A DNA stretch of 64,000 nt from Ziziphus jujuba (taxonomy: Eukaryota; Streptophyta; Magnoliopsida; Rosales; Rhamnaceae). Below, piece by piece: positions 45,201 through 59,440 of this stretch. The position numbers were made by a program, and so were the translations under genes. The stretch spans positions 27,721,501-27,785,500 of the forward strand of contig NC_083389.1 of assembly GCF_031755915.1 (NCBI RefSeq), written 5' to 3'. The notes below the pieces were generated by a model. The model was not told the origin of the DNA, did not search any database, and was given only the letters and a program-made list of their open reading frames with translations. Numbering within the stretch: position 1 is the first letter of the stretch; every line of letters begins with the position of its first letter.

Positions 45201-46600
45201 AATGAAGAAACATATAAAGGGAAAGGTGTAGGTGTCTAGCTAGTGTGGCAAAGATTCTAAGCACACATTAGGAAAATCATTACTCGCATGTGACATGTCA
45301 TGGCATACCCCAACACCATAGATATTACATAGGATTTTTTCAATTTTATTTATATATTTATTTATTTTTTTGGGGTGGGGGGGTGGGGGGTCATGGAAGT
45401 AAGCTAACCAGCCCTCCCCATGAAAACCCCCTCTCTTCTTTTATTTATTTATTTATTATTATTATTATTTGAATGGGCTATGCAAACATGTGAGTACAAA
45501 GAAAAGCCAACAAAAGAAAAGGACATGCATTTAAAAAGAAAAATATATTGCATGGTGAAGGTTAAAGTTGTTTAGACCACATGGAGGGGTCATGCTTTGT
45601 CCATTAAACTCCAAGAAAACTAAAGTAAAAAGAGAAAAAGGAAAGGTTCAGCAGATGGCAAGCCCATATGGTCACCACTAAGTATCATACTAAGTAGAAG
45701 CTCTAGCTCCTTTATTATTTTTATTATGTTTTTTTCACAATCAATCCAAAATGCCTTATAATTTGGTATTTTCGTCTTATTCTGTAGCGACAAAAGTTTG
45801 CATGACTATTTTCAAGGAACTCAGTCAAGGTTTATAAAATCTTTTGGGTTATTTAATGGATGGTTGTGAATAATTTAAACGTGATAATTAGAAAGAGGTA
45901 AAAGATACTTGGGTCCAGGAGTTATACATTGTCTCCTCTTCTCATTTATCATTCATTTTCTTTTTTTCTTTTTTTCTTTTTTTTTTTTTAAAAAAAATTA
46001 AGATCACTTATTGATATATCCAAGAATTACGCCGTAGGTGTCCTACATCTATTTTAAAGTAATTAATTAACAATTTTATATCAATTTTAATGTTTTGTTT
46101 ATAATGACATTATAATTTATAAATTTATTAACAATTCGCTTTATCTATATATTAATTTTTCTGTTGACATTTTTGGTGGAAAATTTACTTGTTTTTTCAT
46201 TTGGAAAAGAAAAAAATGGTGTCATTTGATAATGTGGTTAATTATTTATTTATTTATTTACTATTTAATTTTGCATAACTTATTTACTTAAAAAAAATTA
46301 AAAAGAAAATACAACATGGTTTGAAATTTTGATTTTTTTTTTCTCTCTTTTAACTTTTAAAATGCCTAATATATTTTAACTACCATTAACATTTGAAATA
46401 GGCAAATTATATACAATTAGGTAGAACTAAAAATCAATAATGTTACCAAATGGCGTTTAAACATATGGCTTGAGTGTTAACTAGGAAAGTACCCCAAAGT
46501 TGTAATAACAAAATGTATATATATATATATATATATATTAGGGGGGAAAAAAACTTGTGAGAAACAGCACAAAGGCAACCCAAGTAAACAGATCCGCAGA
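42217..46600. other. 3' UTR of the bHLH gene followed by spacer, no gene recognised
   Basis: The 3' UTR probably ends before about 42700. A GC-richer patch at about 43140-43760 has short frames on both strands, none with family character; the phrase ACGACCTGTCGTTTTC near 43494 is self-complementary in part. A G-rich run lies at about 45371-45390. The rest is AT-rich with A/T homopolymers (45045-45080 and 45960-46000) and a (TA)n tract at 46516-46538. Confidence 0.4.
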
Positions 46601-46659
46601 TTCCCTTTTGCTTAGGCCACATCAGAAGTGGACTTACCAAGTTCAAATGAGCTAGCCCG

Positions 46660-46823
46660 GTCCAAACAATAAGCCCATGAATCCAACACAGCCCAGTCCA
46701 AGTCCAAGAACTAGACCCACGACGTCGTTTAATTTTGCAATCGAGACTCACGAAGCTCTGCCTCTTGCCTGTGAGAAGTCAGCCGTCGTTCTGGGGGCAG
46801 AGAGAGAGAGAGAGAGAGAGAGA
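46660..46823 (+). promoter_or_regulatory. Proximal promoter and leader of the prefoldin gene
   Basis: Two AGCCCA (TGGGCT, site II-type) boxes lie at 46672-46677 and 46690-46695, common before plant housekeeping genes. A (GA)n tract (about 46800-46822) sits directly before the ATG. No clear TATA box was seen. Confidence 0.45.
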
Positions 46824-49355
46824 ATGGCTTCGTCGTCGTCGTCGTCAACGTCGCCTGGAGCTACTGAGAGAAGAGGAATACCAGGAGCTCAATTCGTTGA
46901 GGATGTTCAGACCTATCTCGACCAATCAGGACTCGACGTCAACTCCGCCCTCGCTTTTCTTCAAGAAAGGTCCTTTTTTCTTTTTCTTTTTCTCGTTCTC
47001 TCTAATCTCTTTGATATGCGACTTTCTTCGGATTCTACTAAGCTAGTTCATGGCTTTAGATATCTGGGTTTCTTTGTAATTGTTAAAATTTGACTCATTT
47101 CTTTTCGAAAACCGAGTTGGGTGATTTGTGCGTGTTCTGAATCTTAAAACATACTTAGTAATATCGTAAGCAGCTAAAAAATTGTTTATGAAATTTTTTT
47201 TTTTCCCAACCTTATTGTGATCAGCGTTTGATCTTTCAATATTTGATTTTGGATTGAAACGAAAAATTCATGGTTGGGTTTAACTTTATTTATTTATTTT
47301 TTATTTTTTTATGCCTTCGTATTAAGAGCTAAGTTAAATACTGAAAATATGTAGATTGCCCTTCCTATGGGCAGCTGATTTTGGTCTTTATAATTGCTAA
47401 TAGCATAAGATGAGGAAAGACGATAAGTGGAAATGTATGCTGCTGATTTAGATTATTGCTTGGCAGGCTTCAGCAATACAAGTTGGTTGAGATGAAACTT
47501 CTTGCTCAACAAAGGGATCTTCAGGTTTTTGTCAAAACATCTTTTTATTTTTTTATTTTTTTTTATGCCTCCCAGTATCAGCTAGCTCATAATGGTATAA
47601 ATACTTTGATATAAATTGAATAATTGTCAAGCTTAAGAAATTCTATTCTGTTTGGGGATTTATATGTGATGAAACTCATCCTCCGACTTCAACTAATCTT
47701 TCATCGTGGTATGCAGGCGAAGATCCCGGATATTGAGAAATGCTTAGATGTGGTTGCAACTTTGCAAGCTAAGAAGGGTGCCGGTGAGGTTCGTTTTTGT
47801 AGTTTTCTTAAACATTAACAGTTTTTGTACTTAAATAAAGTATTTTATATCTGAAAATGAGATGGATGTTTAATTGTTATATAAGTGAAATTACATGCGC
47901 TTTGTTCATGTGTTTTTTTGACGCAGATTTGTATAATTTAGCTTATTTGCTTACTTAAGCTGGAAGAATTGTTGATTATGACCATTGTGATGTTAATAAG
48001 TGACATACCATCATCATATGTTATTAAAGTGTGATCTTATTTTCATACCAATAAATCACCATTTGATTCTTTTCTTTGAAGTCATACTTAAGCACCCTTA
48101 CAAAATTAGGTAGCTATCAAATGCTTTCCCAACGTCCTAGAATCCAGTATCATGGATCTTGTAGACATTAGACTAATCAGAAATAATTCTAACGTTAAAG
48201 ATCTCAAGAGTACCTTTATAATGTGTTTCAATTGGAACAAATTGGAAAGTACTATATCAAAATCTCTGTGGAAACTGATCCAGGTTAATGGCCAAATGTT
48301 CTTTTTTCACTTGTTTCACTTATTGATGACAATAATTGATCCCGATCACTTATAATTGCTCATCGATACCTGGAGTTCTTTGGTTTGTTCACCTGTAAAG
48401 CTAGCATTTTTCAGGTCCTCTCTCTTTGAATGATTAAATAAGACGTAATTGTTTATAACCAGATTGTTATTATTATTATTATTGTGCTATTAATGATGCA
48501 GGCACTGATTGCTGATTTTGAAGTCTCGGAAGGCATATATTCGCAGGCTCGCATTGAGGATACTGACTCAGTATGTTTATGGCTTGGAGCAAACGTCATG
48601 TTGGAATATTCTTGTGAAGAGGTACAGTAATTTTCATTTTAGATGATGACAGGTGGCTTTTTTTTAGTTAAGGAAACAATTGTAATTCTTCCAAATATTC
48701 TGGTGCAGGCCACTTCTCTATTACAAAAAAATTTAGAAAATGCTAAAGCCAGTTTAGAGGTACTTGTAGCTGATCTTCAATTCTTAAGGGATCAAGTGAC
48801 AATTACTCAGGTAATATTTGTCAAAATACGAACTTTTCTCTCTGGTAGTGGCTTTACATTGGTTCTAGCTTCTTTTTCTTGTAATTTACATGCACTTTGT
48901 GCATTATAAAGAGTCTGGCATGACAACATGACTTAGCCAAAGAGGCATCAAATTTATCCTCCTTTATTCACTTAAACCGGTGAATGCTGTAAATGTAATT
49001 AATTGCTTCGTGTTTTTAAGTTGTAAGCTGGTCTACCAGCCTCAGTTTATTTATCCTTCATGTTATATGAAACCGTGTTTTCATCCTAATGTATCTGGGT
49101 TAATGAGATGCGATGGACATTCTTACAAAGTTGTTGAAAATCTTTGGGAAAAATAATATTCTACCACCTTGCCTTTCTGCTTCCCAGTCCTGTGCAGAGT
49201 ACATGCAATGTAGATATAAATATATGTGAAACTATCTCCAAAAGTTCTTGACCCTTGAAAGCACTATCATGCAGGTGACCATTGCTCGGGTGTATAATTG
49301 GGATGTTCATCAACGCCGGCTCCGACAAGCATCACCTGCTGCTAAAGACTCGTGA
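46824..49355 (+). CDS. PFD3: Prefoldin subunit 3 (VBP1-type alpha subunit)
   Basis: Six exons join in frame: 46824-46969, 47467-47524, 47717-47788, 48502-48621, 48709-48810 and 49275-49355, all with GT/AG borders, giving 192 aa. The protein starts [10 protein letters not shown], then has [17 protein letters not shown] (about 15-32), a first coiled-coil helix through [19 protein letters not shown], the central segment with [19 protein letters not shown] (beta hairpins of the prefoldin barrel), and a second coiled coil [21 protein letters not shown]. It ends [18 protein letters not shown]. Family knowledge: the cytosolic hexameric prefoldin hands nascent tubulin and actin to the CCT chaperonin. 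Subunit 3 is one of the two alpha-type subunits, with a longer N-terminus and a four-strand centre. Length is close to other plant copies, and no defect was seen. Confidence 0.93.
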
Positions 49356-50218
49356 AATAAATTCTTACTCCTGCCAAGATATGGAGGTGGTAGAATATGT
49401 TTTCAGTTGAGAGCATGGTTCCAAAAAGTTAGATTTTGGTGAATGGATTATCTGCTGTAATTTTGTGCATTAGATAATTCTTATTAGGTATTTGTTACAT
49501 CTTAACCTCCAGTAGAAGTTATTGTCGCTGAAGCTAATCTGCTGTGGAATTATAGTTTTGATGCTTGATGGTTTTTGGCTCGGTCTGTAACATCAAAAGA
49601 TCTTTTTATTTTTTTTGTTTTTAGACTGCTGGAGACGTATTGTTGTGTAATTCACCCAAATTATTAATTTTTTTTTTTTTTTTTTTGGCTGAGTTTAGAT
49701 TAATTTTCATGTATCTTAATAATGAAATAGATTTTGGTAAAAAATTAAAATTTTGAAATCTGGGTTAACGGTGGAAAAAACTGGGGACCCAAATGAAACT
49801 TCGATGTGAAAGAATTGTATGGTCGGTATAATTTCACCAAAGGGAAGAGACAAGGCATCAAAATCAGTGGGTCTCTAACGGTGTCAATGCCAATCTTATC
49901 CCCATCCTAGAAAGGGGTACTTGTAGATCTGGATGGTTTCTGATTAATTACTATTTAAGATTAACTAGTCAGAAATGATAATGATGTTAACATCTTTCTT
50001 CTTTGATAAGAAAGTCAACTAACGGCATTATTCCATTTTTTGAATTTAAAAAAATTGGCTGTTAGTGCCACTCAAAAAATCAGGAAAAATAATCTATAAC
50101 AGTTTGGCAAAATTCACCATTGAAAATAATTATGGTGGTTTATTTATTTATTTATTTTTGACATCATTTTTGGGTACAAACACCTTAATTATCGTGTTAA
50201 TAACGACCCTCTTTTTTA

Positions 50219-50254
<36 letters not shown>

Positions 50255-51593
50255 GGGGGTAATTGTGTTAATAACGACTCTGTTTCATAAGTTTGGTGGG
50301 TTTGCACTCTTTTGAATGTGTCAAACAGCTTTTATTAGCTTGAGATGAAGTTAAATCATGAACAACGCTATCCAGATTTGTAGACTGGCTGTTTCTTTTC
50401 AGACCAGGTTTTGGGAAAGAGAAACGAAGCCTGTCGGTGTCTACAAGTCAAAAAGCTTCTTGAAACCGTATAATATTTGTAGTTGACAAATTGTTGGTGT
50501 ATTGGATTTGTACGTCAGATTTTTTTTCAAAAAAGCAGTTTTTCATCTTCTTCAATCTTTTGAGTCCCTTTAACATACCAAATTGGCAAATTTCAGAGCC
50601 AAGGAAAATAGCAAATATGGGCTTGGAAATGGTAATCTTCTTATATCTGCTACATGATAGAAAAAAGGGTATAGAAAAAAGGACTGGAAGAAGTTCAGGC
50701 ACATAAATTATAAATTAAAGACATTAGATGAATTTTTTATCTGGTTTTTCAGTTGGGGAATTTCGTGGGGTTTTTCTTTGTCTCTGTTTAAAGATTCCCA
50801 CGTCATAATTTCCCTATAAAATTATTAAAGAAAAATATCTGCTACATCTTTATTGATTGATTTCAGATTTAAATTAAGAAGTAAAAGAGGCCCTACATAT
50901 AGCTCCCGTGAACCGCCATATTAGAGAAGCTTTCTTTCTCTGTGTCATTTATTTATTATTTATTATTATTTTTTAAATTTCCTTCTAAATGTTGGACCTT
51001 GATGGTCTCAGTCAAGATTCCATGTCCATATGTCCATGTCCATGGAAGAAAAACCCAAATCAGAGGTCTAGTATACCCTTTAGTTTTGACCTTCTCTCAA
51101 TAGGGGGACCATACCATTTATTAAATAAAAATGATCCCCCTTTGGCATGGAAGATTTTGAGGTCAGCCCTTATATCAAATCCACATTCTTTCTTTTACCT
51201 TCATTCTAACATTCTGTTCATATTTTATAACACAAAATACCAAGATAACAATGGCCCATACCATTAAATTGACAAGTCAGTATTTGGTAATCTTTTCAAT
51301 TATAATGATAAAATATCTATCTAAACGGTCTTGATTGCTCGACTATCTTTCACAGTGATTTTATTTCCACATATTATTATATTAAGCTCCATAAGAAAGA
51401 AAATAATATAATTTCTTTTCGGGCTTAGTGCATTGTATAAAAAACGAAAAAATATAAATAAAAAAAAAAGAGAGAGAAGAGGCAATTGCTTGCAAAGGCT
51501 TAGACCTTGCGTTCATGCAATCATGGCCAAAAAAGCAGAACCTCTAAGATCACAAAATTTTTACAGAGACGTGCACGCAATCCAATGCTGATT

Positions 51594-51633
<40 letters not shown>

Positions 51634-53780
51634 TCGTTCGATTCAAGTTGTTTTGTCTGTTTGTGTTATACGCGTTTTAAGCCTTTTGCAGTATATGTTA
51701 TAATTGTTATCTTTGCCAATAAAGAAATTTGTTGACTTTGACTTGTCATGTGGGAGCAAGATCCTACTGAGTCTTTTAAATTAATTAATTTTGAAAACAT
51801 TAAAAAATAATAAAGAGTGTCCAATATTTAATTGCACATTAAAAAACTGAATATAAAAATAAATAAAAAAAGGTTATGAAAGATTAGAGTAACCTCAAAT
51901 TGCCGCAATCATCGCTGCCTGTTCTCACTCGTCAAGCTTCTAGAAATGAAACAGTCAACGGCCAATAAATTGAATTTACCTCTTCATATATTTTTATATT
52001 TTACCTAGCTCTTTAAGCTGCTCCCTTTTTCTTTTTTTTTTTCTTTTTTTTTTCATTTTCTCAATTCAGGAGTATTTTTCATGAAAAACACATAAATTAA
52101 TATTTGCTAACATCGTCATTTATGTTGTTCCACTCTTCTTTATTTATATATATATATATATATAGCATATAAAATTTATTAATGTGTTCGCACACAAAAT
52201 ATCATTTTCACAAATGAACATCAAATTCGTATTGCACAGTGCAAAATGGGTCCAGGAGCTTTACATATACCTCGTGAAGTCTATAGCATACTTTTCGTTT
52301 TTAATTATGGGGTCAAAGGCCATTGGGTTGATTATTATGACCCAAAGACTACAGTCTAGAAGAAAATGAAAGAATAAATGAATAAGAAATTAAAGGCGTT
52401 GTGACCTAGGATAACTCCAGTCTAAAAGTTGATTGAGGATTACATAGATTATTTCATTACTTGAATCCCTCACAATCAAAGAAAACTCTGTGAGCTATCC
52501 TTCTTCAACACCAAAAATATATATAACTTAGACAAGGAATATATAAGTGGTTGCCCTCTACAATTATCTTTCTTTCCATATAACACGTATAAATATATAA
52601 ACATATACTAATCTCAGGTCTCTTAAATTAAAGTTCAGTTTACAACCGCCATTAGTGGATGATGTCAACTTTAACCGAGAAAAAACAAATGGGGTATAAA
52701 AGTTTTGCTCCTAATTAAAAAAATGCTATTCAAAACCCCTCCAATATTTTACTCTCATATGATTTTTATATATATTGTGCCAAAATGGGAAGGGATTCAT
52801 TGTTTATTGTTCAATCGACAAAAGTTCAACAGAATATATTGCATTCGTTATATGATTATTAATATATGGCCTAATAAATAAATAAACAGATTTTCGAGTT
52901 AAAAATCCTACGATGATGATTGAAAATTGATCTAAAAAAGAAACATAATAAAAGACCATGAACATTTTTGGTGATAAGAAGATAATATATATGCGTATAT
53001 ATGGAATCCGGTTCGGTAAGTGAAATCTAAGTTTTGATTCTCAAACATATTCAATGTTTCTTCTTATAAAAATAGCAAAGAAAATAAAATTCTTAATTGT
53101 AAGCCTCTATACAGTAATATAATTTATGCTCTCTACGTTTTTTAAATTGTTTATTATCATTATTATTATTATGAGGAACAATAATATTATTGAAATTGTT
53201 TCTGGTTCTTGTTGATCATGATCCTTAATAGAATCATCCTCATTAGAATATATTAAATATATAATTCGATCTAAATCTAAACAAAGTTAAATGAACCTCT
53301 ACCTTCTTGTGACTAAAACTAATGTTTGAACAATTGGACTTAAATCATCCCAAAATTCCCTCAATTTCTAAATTATCCAAGAATACAAAGTAAAATAAAA
53401 AAGTGTTTGGTCGGTGATAAAATATGGATTGGCAGTTTAAATTTGTAAGGACTTTAAAACAAGGCAGTTGGGAGTTATATAAATATATGCTTAATTTGAT
53501 GCTGTCTAGAGAAAGCACCTTTGGAACAAGCTAGCCAGTAGCCTCTAATGATACCTTCTTTCCCATGAGAACAATATTAATAATAAGTAAATAATATAAA
53601 AATATAGATTCTCAAGTTTTCTGTTTCATGCCATCAAATAAAAAACCAAATGGTATATACTAAATCTATCTTATTTAAAAGCTAATTGCATTATAGTGAT
53701 GCTATTAATTATTTATGCAAAGTATATGATTCAAAATTGTATTATGCTTGTAAAGTAAATCAAATATTTATATTTTCAAC
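49356..53780. other. 3' UTR of the prefoldin gene followed by AT-rich spacer
   Basis: AATAAA occurs right after the stop and the 3' UTR likely ends before about 49750. Beyond it I found no gene. Features of note are a long T run (about 50226-50254), a (CT)n tract (51600-51629), and (TA)n at 52146-52163. Confidence 0.4.
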
Positions 53781-53886
53781 TAAATATATTTCACATACAC
53801 CAAGAAAAATATAAAACTTGATTAAACATAGAGTAAATATATTTCACATACACCAAGAAAAATATAAAACTTGATTAAACATAGAG
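53781..53886 (+). repeat. Perfect tandem duplication of a 53-bp unit
   Basis: The unit begins TAAATATATTTCACATACAC and ends ATTAAACATAGAG. It occupies 53781-53833 and again 53834-53886 with no mismatch that I can see, so it is very young or conserved. Confidence 0.85.
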
Positions 53887-56122
53887 TAACGAAGGATTAT
53901 GCATAATAATTTATGGTATTTCCATTCGCTTAGTTTTGTTTAGTACTTGAGTTTTTTTTTTCTTCAAATTTTTTTTTATCTCTATATTTTGTTTTAGATA
54001 CAAATTATTGTACTTTATATTTAGTACATTAATAAAATTTTTCATTAAAAAGAGTATCCAAAAAACCAAATAAAATTATATGGAAAATTAAATGGATTAA
54101 TTCCAAAACAATCTTAATTTAGATCAATTCTTATCAAAAATATATATATTACTCACACATATAATATATATATATATATTGCAAATTTAAAGCAGGATAG
54201 AAAAAAAAAAAAAGAATGATGGTGGTATAAGCAGCAAAACCCACATGTGAATTGCTTTGTATCTACGCCTAATTTTTGTATTTGTATAATTTGTATATGG
54301 TTCAACAACCAAGCAGTACCCACAAACAAATTAAAATGTAAATAATTTAAAGCTTTGACCTTTGACCTCTGTGTTTCACATTATTACCATATCCCCACAC
54401 AACACAACTAATGCATTATATATTTCTTTTCGATGCGTCCGAGAGAGCATGTGAAACAACAACCACACGCATTGTAGATCGTGCAGCGACGAAGCTGTCT
54501 ACTTCTTGTTGAGGTGTCATGCACGAACTCTATTTGGCACGTAAAGCAGCTTAAAATCAAGCATGTGAAAGGAATATAAACCAAACTCTTTTTTATCTGT
54601 GAATATCTATATATTAATCCTCCGGTACTCCCTAACTTACTCCTTAAGCAAAAATCCTGTCAACAAAATCCCACAAAATAATCTCTTTTCCTTTATTTTA
54701 TTTTTTTCAAAATTTATTTTTTACCAAGTGGTAAATATGTAATATAATATATATACACTATTTATATAAAAAAATCATTGTAATTTAATTACCACATGTT
54801 AATTTGGTGAAATAATTGTATGTACTTGAGTGGGACAAAAAGATTACGGATTAATTAATATTAGTTAAGTTGTAAAATCGATCAATCTTGTCCTAATAAA
54901 AACAAGGTGATCTCTCTCTTTTTCCCTTAATCATAAGACCTAAAAATAGCACTTTTTGTTTGATGAAACTTTTTGAGGGCATGCCAAGAAAAGACAACAC
55001 GGACATCTTTTTACAAGATATATAATTCGTGAGATGATATAGAAGTGATGAAATTTTGGCACCGCGAAAAGGTATGTATTTATTCATGGGAGCCCTCGAT
55101 CACGTAAAGTTAAATGTTGAATATAAACTATGAATTTTAAAAATCCAAACGAAACTTTGATGATCTCCTTAGAGAAGTTAGACATCGCTTTTTTTTAAGA
55201 TTAATTATAATTCACAAGTTTGATCAAATGTGTTTTCATAGCTTTTTAATTATCAAAATAAATGAACATTTATATCACTAAATGGTACAAGATAAAGAAA
55301 TAAGACACAAAAATCCAACATGCCAATAGCTTTAATATTAAAGTGACCCATCTAATTTTAAATATGAAAAGCTTGATTAGATTGATGAAGACAGTCAAGT
55401 TGATGAAGATGTACGTTTGTCACCAAAAGGTTACTAACTTATATGAATGAGATTGTGAGAGTTCTTAAGCAAAAAGTTTATTACATTGTTTCCTATCTCC
55501 TTCTTTGAGCATATATGTGTGTGTGCGTATATATCCATTTCAAACTTCCAATATTAGGAAAAACAATCAAAATCGAAAAATATTGCAAAGATAAATATAA
55601 AGAAGCCATAGGCCAATAGCTTCAAAGAAGCAACGGATCTAATTTAAAATTCGAAACTTGATTGAAATTTGAAAAAAGAGAGAAGAAAAGAAGGAAAAAA
55701 GAAGTGAAAAGAAACAAGATAAAAGAGAAAAAGGCAAAGACATAGAGGGCGTGCATTAGAAGCAAACCATAGAATATACTACAAAACCGCGTAAAGTACA
55801 TGTGCTTTGAAAGATATATCAGAATTACTCTAACCGTTGGATTTGACACGTGGATCCAAAAGCATCTTTTTCATAATTAAGAGGGGAAGTTCGATGATTA
55901 CACGTGGAAAACCAAAAACCAAAGACTTGCTTTATTATCCCTTAGGCCGTGTTATGGTTGGCAATCAAGTTTTGTTCCTCAGGAAAAGTAAGCAATAATT
56001 TCCCCCAAACACACTAAAAATAAAAAAAATAAAAAAATAAATGTTATACAACCATTACACTAAATATTATATAAAAAATAAAATTACAGTAAATATAGTA
56101 GCTGAGTCCATGGATATACACA

Positions 56123-56153
<31 letters not shown>

Positions 56154-58150
56154 TCTAGATTGATTTGAAAAAGAAGTTTCCGCGACATAGGCAACTTTTC
56201 TTTATTTTTTAAAATTTTTTTGGGTGAAAACGGAGAAAGGCAAGCTGGTTGTCCTTCAAAATGACCATCATAGCTCTTTCTATGCATTGATGATATTAAC
56301 CAAAATATTACCGAAGCTGACCACATCAAGGAAAGCGATACAAGCTATCTATATATATATGTATATATATATATATATATATATAAAATTTTGTGGGAGC
56401 TATATGTTAAATTTTTTTGCTATTATTTATGTATATTAACATATTTGGTCATGGTGATATTATGATCTCATTGCTTAATTATTTATTTATTTTTTCTGAT
56501 CTCCCTTCTTTATCAAGTTATTATAAGCCCTTGAAAAAGATTAATAGGCCAATAATGGTAACATAAAGAAAATAAATTTTTTTTTTTTGGGGGATTAAAT
56601 TGCATGTGTATAATGATTGAATAGTATTTCTTTTATATAAGAATTAATTACAGTGACATGAGTTTTTGAGGACATAATGGTAAATATAACGGAAGATAAG
56701 GGTAAATAAGAGTGTTTGAAAGTGTGGTGGGATACCAGTGAATGAAATGAAGGGTGGTGTTGTTGGTGTCGGGGGGAAGATGGGAAGCAGCGGCGGTGGT
56801 GCATTTGATGACGCAGAGAATATGTCAGCATGGCATCGACCACACGTGCCGAAGCTTCTTTCACACGAACCAACACTTATTTCAGTCAATCGCACCAATC
56901 CAACGCGGTAATTCTTTTCTTCCATTTATAATTTAAATTTCCTATTTATTTTTTTTCCTAATCTGTTATATTACGTATATTTTATTATTGGGAGTGAATG
57001 AAAGGTTAATCTATTGGTTTTTTATTTTTATTATTTTTTTTTAATAATTTAGCTAACTTTTTTATGGGTCATTGTGTTCGTTTTCCTCTCTAGACGAACG
57101 CAGAAAGTTAATTTGTCTGCATGACGTTTGAGTTTAATTAACCTTTGAGTTTTTACAATATTATTGGATAACTATATAATATAATATAATTCTAATTATC
57201 TTTTCGTTAACTAGTGACCGAAAAGGAAAAAAAAAGGATTATATGTCTGCAGCAACCTGCAGATGACCTTTCATCTGATAGAATGTCTTAGAAATTATAT
57301 TTTAATTTGCAAGTTGTTAATTAACCTTCATATAAAAGCTTCTAATTAATTTTCAAATTAAGCAAGTATCATGCATATTTATATATATTTATATGTCTAT
57401 AACTAGGACCAACCATATTGATGGATGGGTACGTGGTAGGTCACTAGCCATGCATAGATAGAGAAATGTATGTCTTTGTGGAAATTAATTTATCATATAT
57501 ATATATATATATATATATCTCCTTTGATAATTAAACCAACATTCTATACAAAACCATATCTATTAATTTCTCTAGATAATTAATTAATCAATTTTATTTT
57601 ATTTCATTAACCTAATTATCTCTAGCACTTTCGTAGCTTGTAATTCGAAAGTGTTTATAAGGCAGAGAAAAAAGTAACAAACAAGTTTAAATAATATATA
57701 TACATGTAAAAGATTGTTTGCACTAAGTGTCTTAATTAATAAATATTATATGTGAGGACGAGAAATTAATTGATCGCTGAGCTAAAAAAAATAAATAAAA
57801 ATAAAAAATTGAGGTACATACAAATAATTAAATTATTTCTGAAGTAATTAGTTACCGAATATTATTATACATTTGTATTGAAGTAGAAAAGTTGGTCTGC
57901 TCAATTTTGTACTAGTTATTACTGTACATAAATCTCTCATTCAAAAACTAGAACCTTCCCAAGTCCCAACTAAAATCATTAAAAAGGACAATATATATTG
58001 AGATTAGGATTTCTTAAAGTGAAAGTTAAATGAAAATTTTATGTCATCCATATATAGATATATATTTTGAGAAAAAAGTTTTTAAGATAAAAGAAAATAG
58101 TTAATATTGTTTTTATTTTTACGTACATTTTAAAAAGTTGAAAAGGAAAA
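53887..58150. other. AT-rich spacer, no gene recognised
   Basis: It contains (TA)n tracts (54162-54178, 56130-56153, 56358-56382 and 57500-57518). A GC-richer patch at about 56730-56910 has overlapping short frames on both strands and a CACGTG box at 56843-56848. I could not assign it to a gene; an upstream enhancer or a decayed exon are both possible. Confidence 0.4.
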
Positions 58151-58179
58151 ACGGAGAAGAAAAACAGGAAAATGGCTGA

Positions 58180-58420
58180 GAAATCACATGCAAATGCAGA
58201 AGGCGAGCAAAAAAATTTCCAGCCCACGTGGACCTGCAAAGGGATGGAAGACCGGAACAACCAGTCAAAAATGCGCGTCGAGATGGTGGGTCCAAAACGG
58301 AGGCGGTCGCGATGCATTTATTGTCAGCACCGGCCCATGGACATGGTAAACCGACAAGTGCCAGTCATGTTAAGGTGGGAAACGTCCCAAGGCCAAGCTG
58401 TCCTCCAAAATCCTAACCCA
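58180..58420 (+). promoter_or_regulatory. GC-richer upstream block of the WRKY gene with G-box and W-box
   Basis: About 280-520 bases before the WRKY ATG, a distinct GC-richer block contains CCACGTGG (58224-58231, a G-box) and AGTCAA (58263-58268, a W-box TTGACT on the minus strand). WRKY genes are often controlled by WRKY factors through W-boxes, so auto- or cross-regulation is plausible. A 94-codon open frame spans the block but has no family character. Confidence 0.4.
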
Positions 58421-58696
58421 AAGTCCATTCACATACTAAATAAAATTTTTAAATAATAAATAATAAATAATAAAATAAAGATTTGTTTTATTATTATTAT
58501 TTTTTTAAATAAAAGGAAAAAAAAATCATCAAACAGTGTCACACTCTCTTTCTTTTATCTCTCTCTTTCTTGGCCTTTGTAATAAAACAACTACTTGGAG
58601 AACAAGTTCAAAATGGAGAATATGTGCTAATAAGCTTTATTTTTATTTTTAATTTTTGGGGGGGTTGGTCTGATAATCTCTGTCTCTCAAATTCTC

Positions 58697-59396
58697 ATGG
58701 ATATGAAAGAAGAGGAGGTAAAGACGGAGAATTCGATGGCAATTTTCTCCGATGAGATTCCGATGAATAATTTTTCTTTTTCAGGCATATTTGACATGCC
58801 ATGTGAAGCGGCTGAAAAAGATCCTTTAGGGGGTTTCATGGACTTGCTAGGAATCCGACATGACCACTTTCCTCCTTCTCATGATTTATTCGATTTGCCT
58901 TCTCTCACCACCACCACCACCACCACCACCACCTCTTCTTTCTCTGCTGCTGCACCCACTTCCATTGCTGCCTTGATGTCGTCGTCGATGACGATGACGA
59001 TGACGATGCCAGCGCAACCACTCCCTTCACCTTCGCCGCCTTCCAGTACTGTACTCCCTGAGACCTCTGAGGTTCTCAACACCACCCCCACAACCCCAAA
59101 CTCATCTTCTATTTCTTCATCTTCAAATGACGACCAAACTAAACCACTTCAAGAAGAAGAAGGAGATGCTGACCAGCAGGATCAGGAAAAAACCACCCAC
59201 AAGCAGTAAGTTTGTAATTGTTATTTACCATATAATTAATTAATTAAGATGTATTATTATTATTATTATTATTGAAAATAAAAAAATACAGTGTTATTTA
59301 TTTGTCATGTCTCCAACAGTAGTTCTTTATGTATATGTATATAAAGGAGGGAAAAAAAGATGAAGATTTTGATGAATGAGAGGTTTTGTTTTAGGT

Positions 59397-59440
<44 letters not shown>

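Noticed and set aside
56595..56936. Overlapping 60-93 codon frames on both strands
   Set aside because: Proline/histidine-rich readings from a GC-richer patch, mutually overlapping, with no signal peptide or domain.
58172..58456. 94-codon frame upstream of the WRKY gene
   Set aside because: It has no family similarity that I know, a competing frame overlaps it, and the block is better explained as promoter DNA with G-box and W-box.
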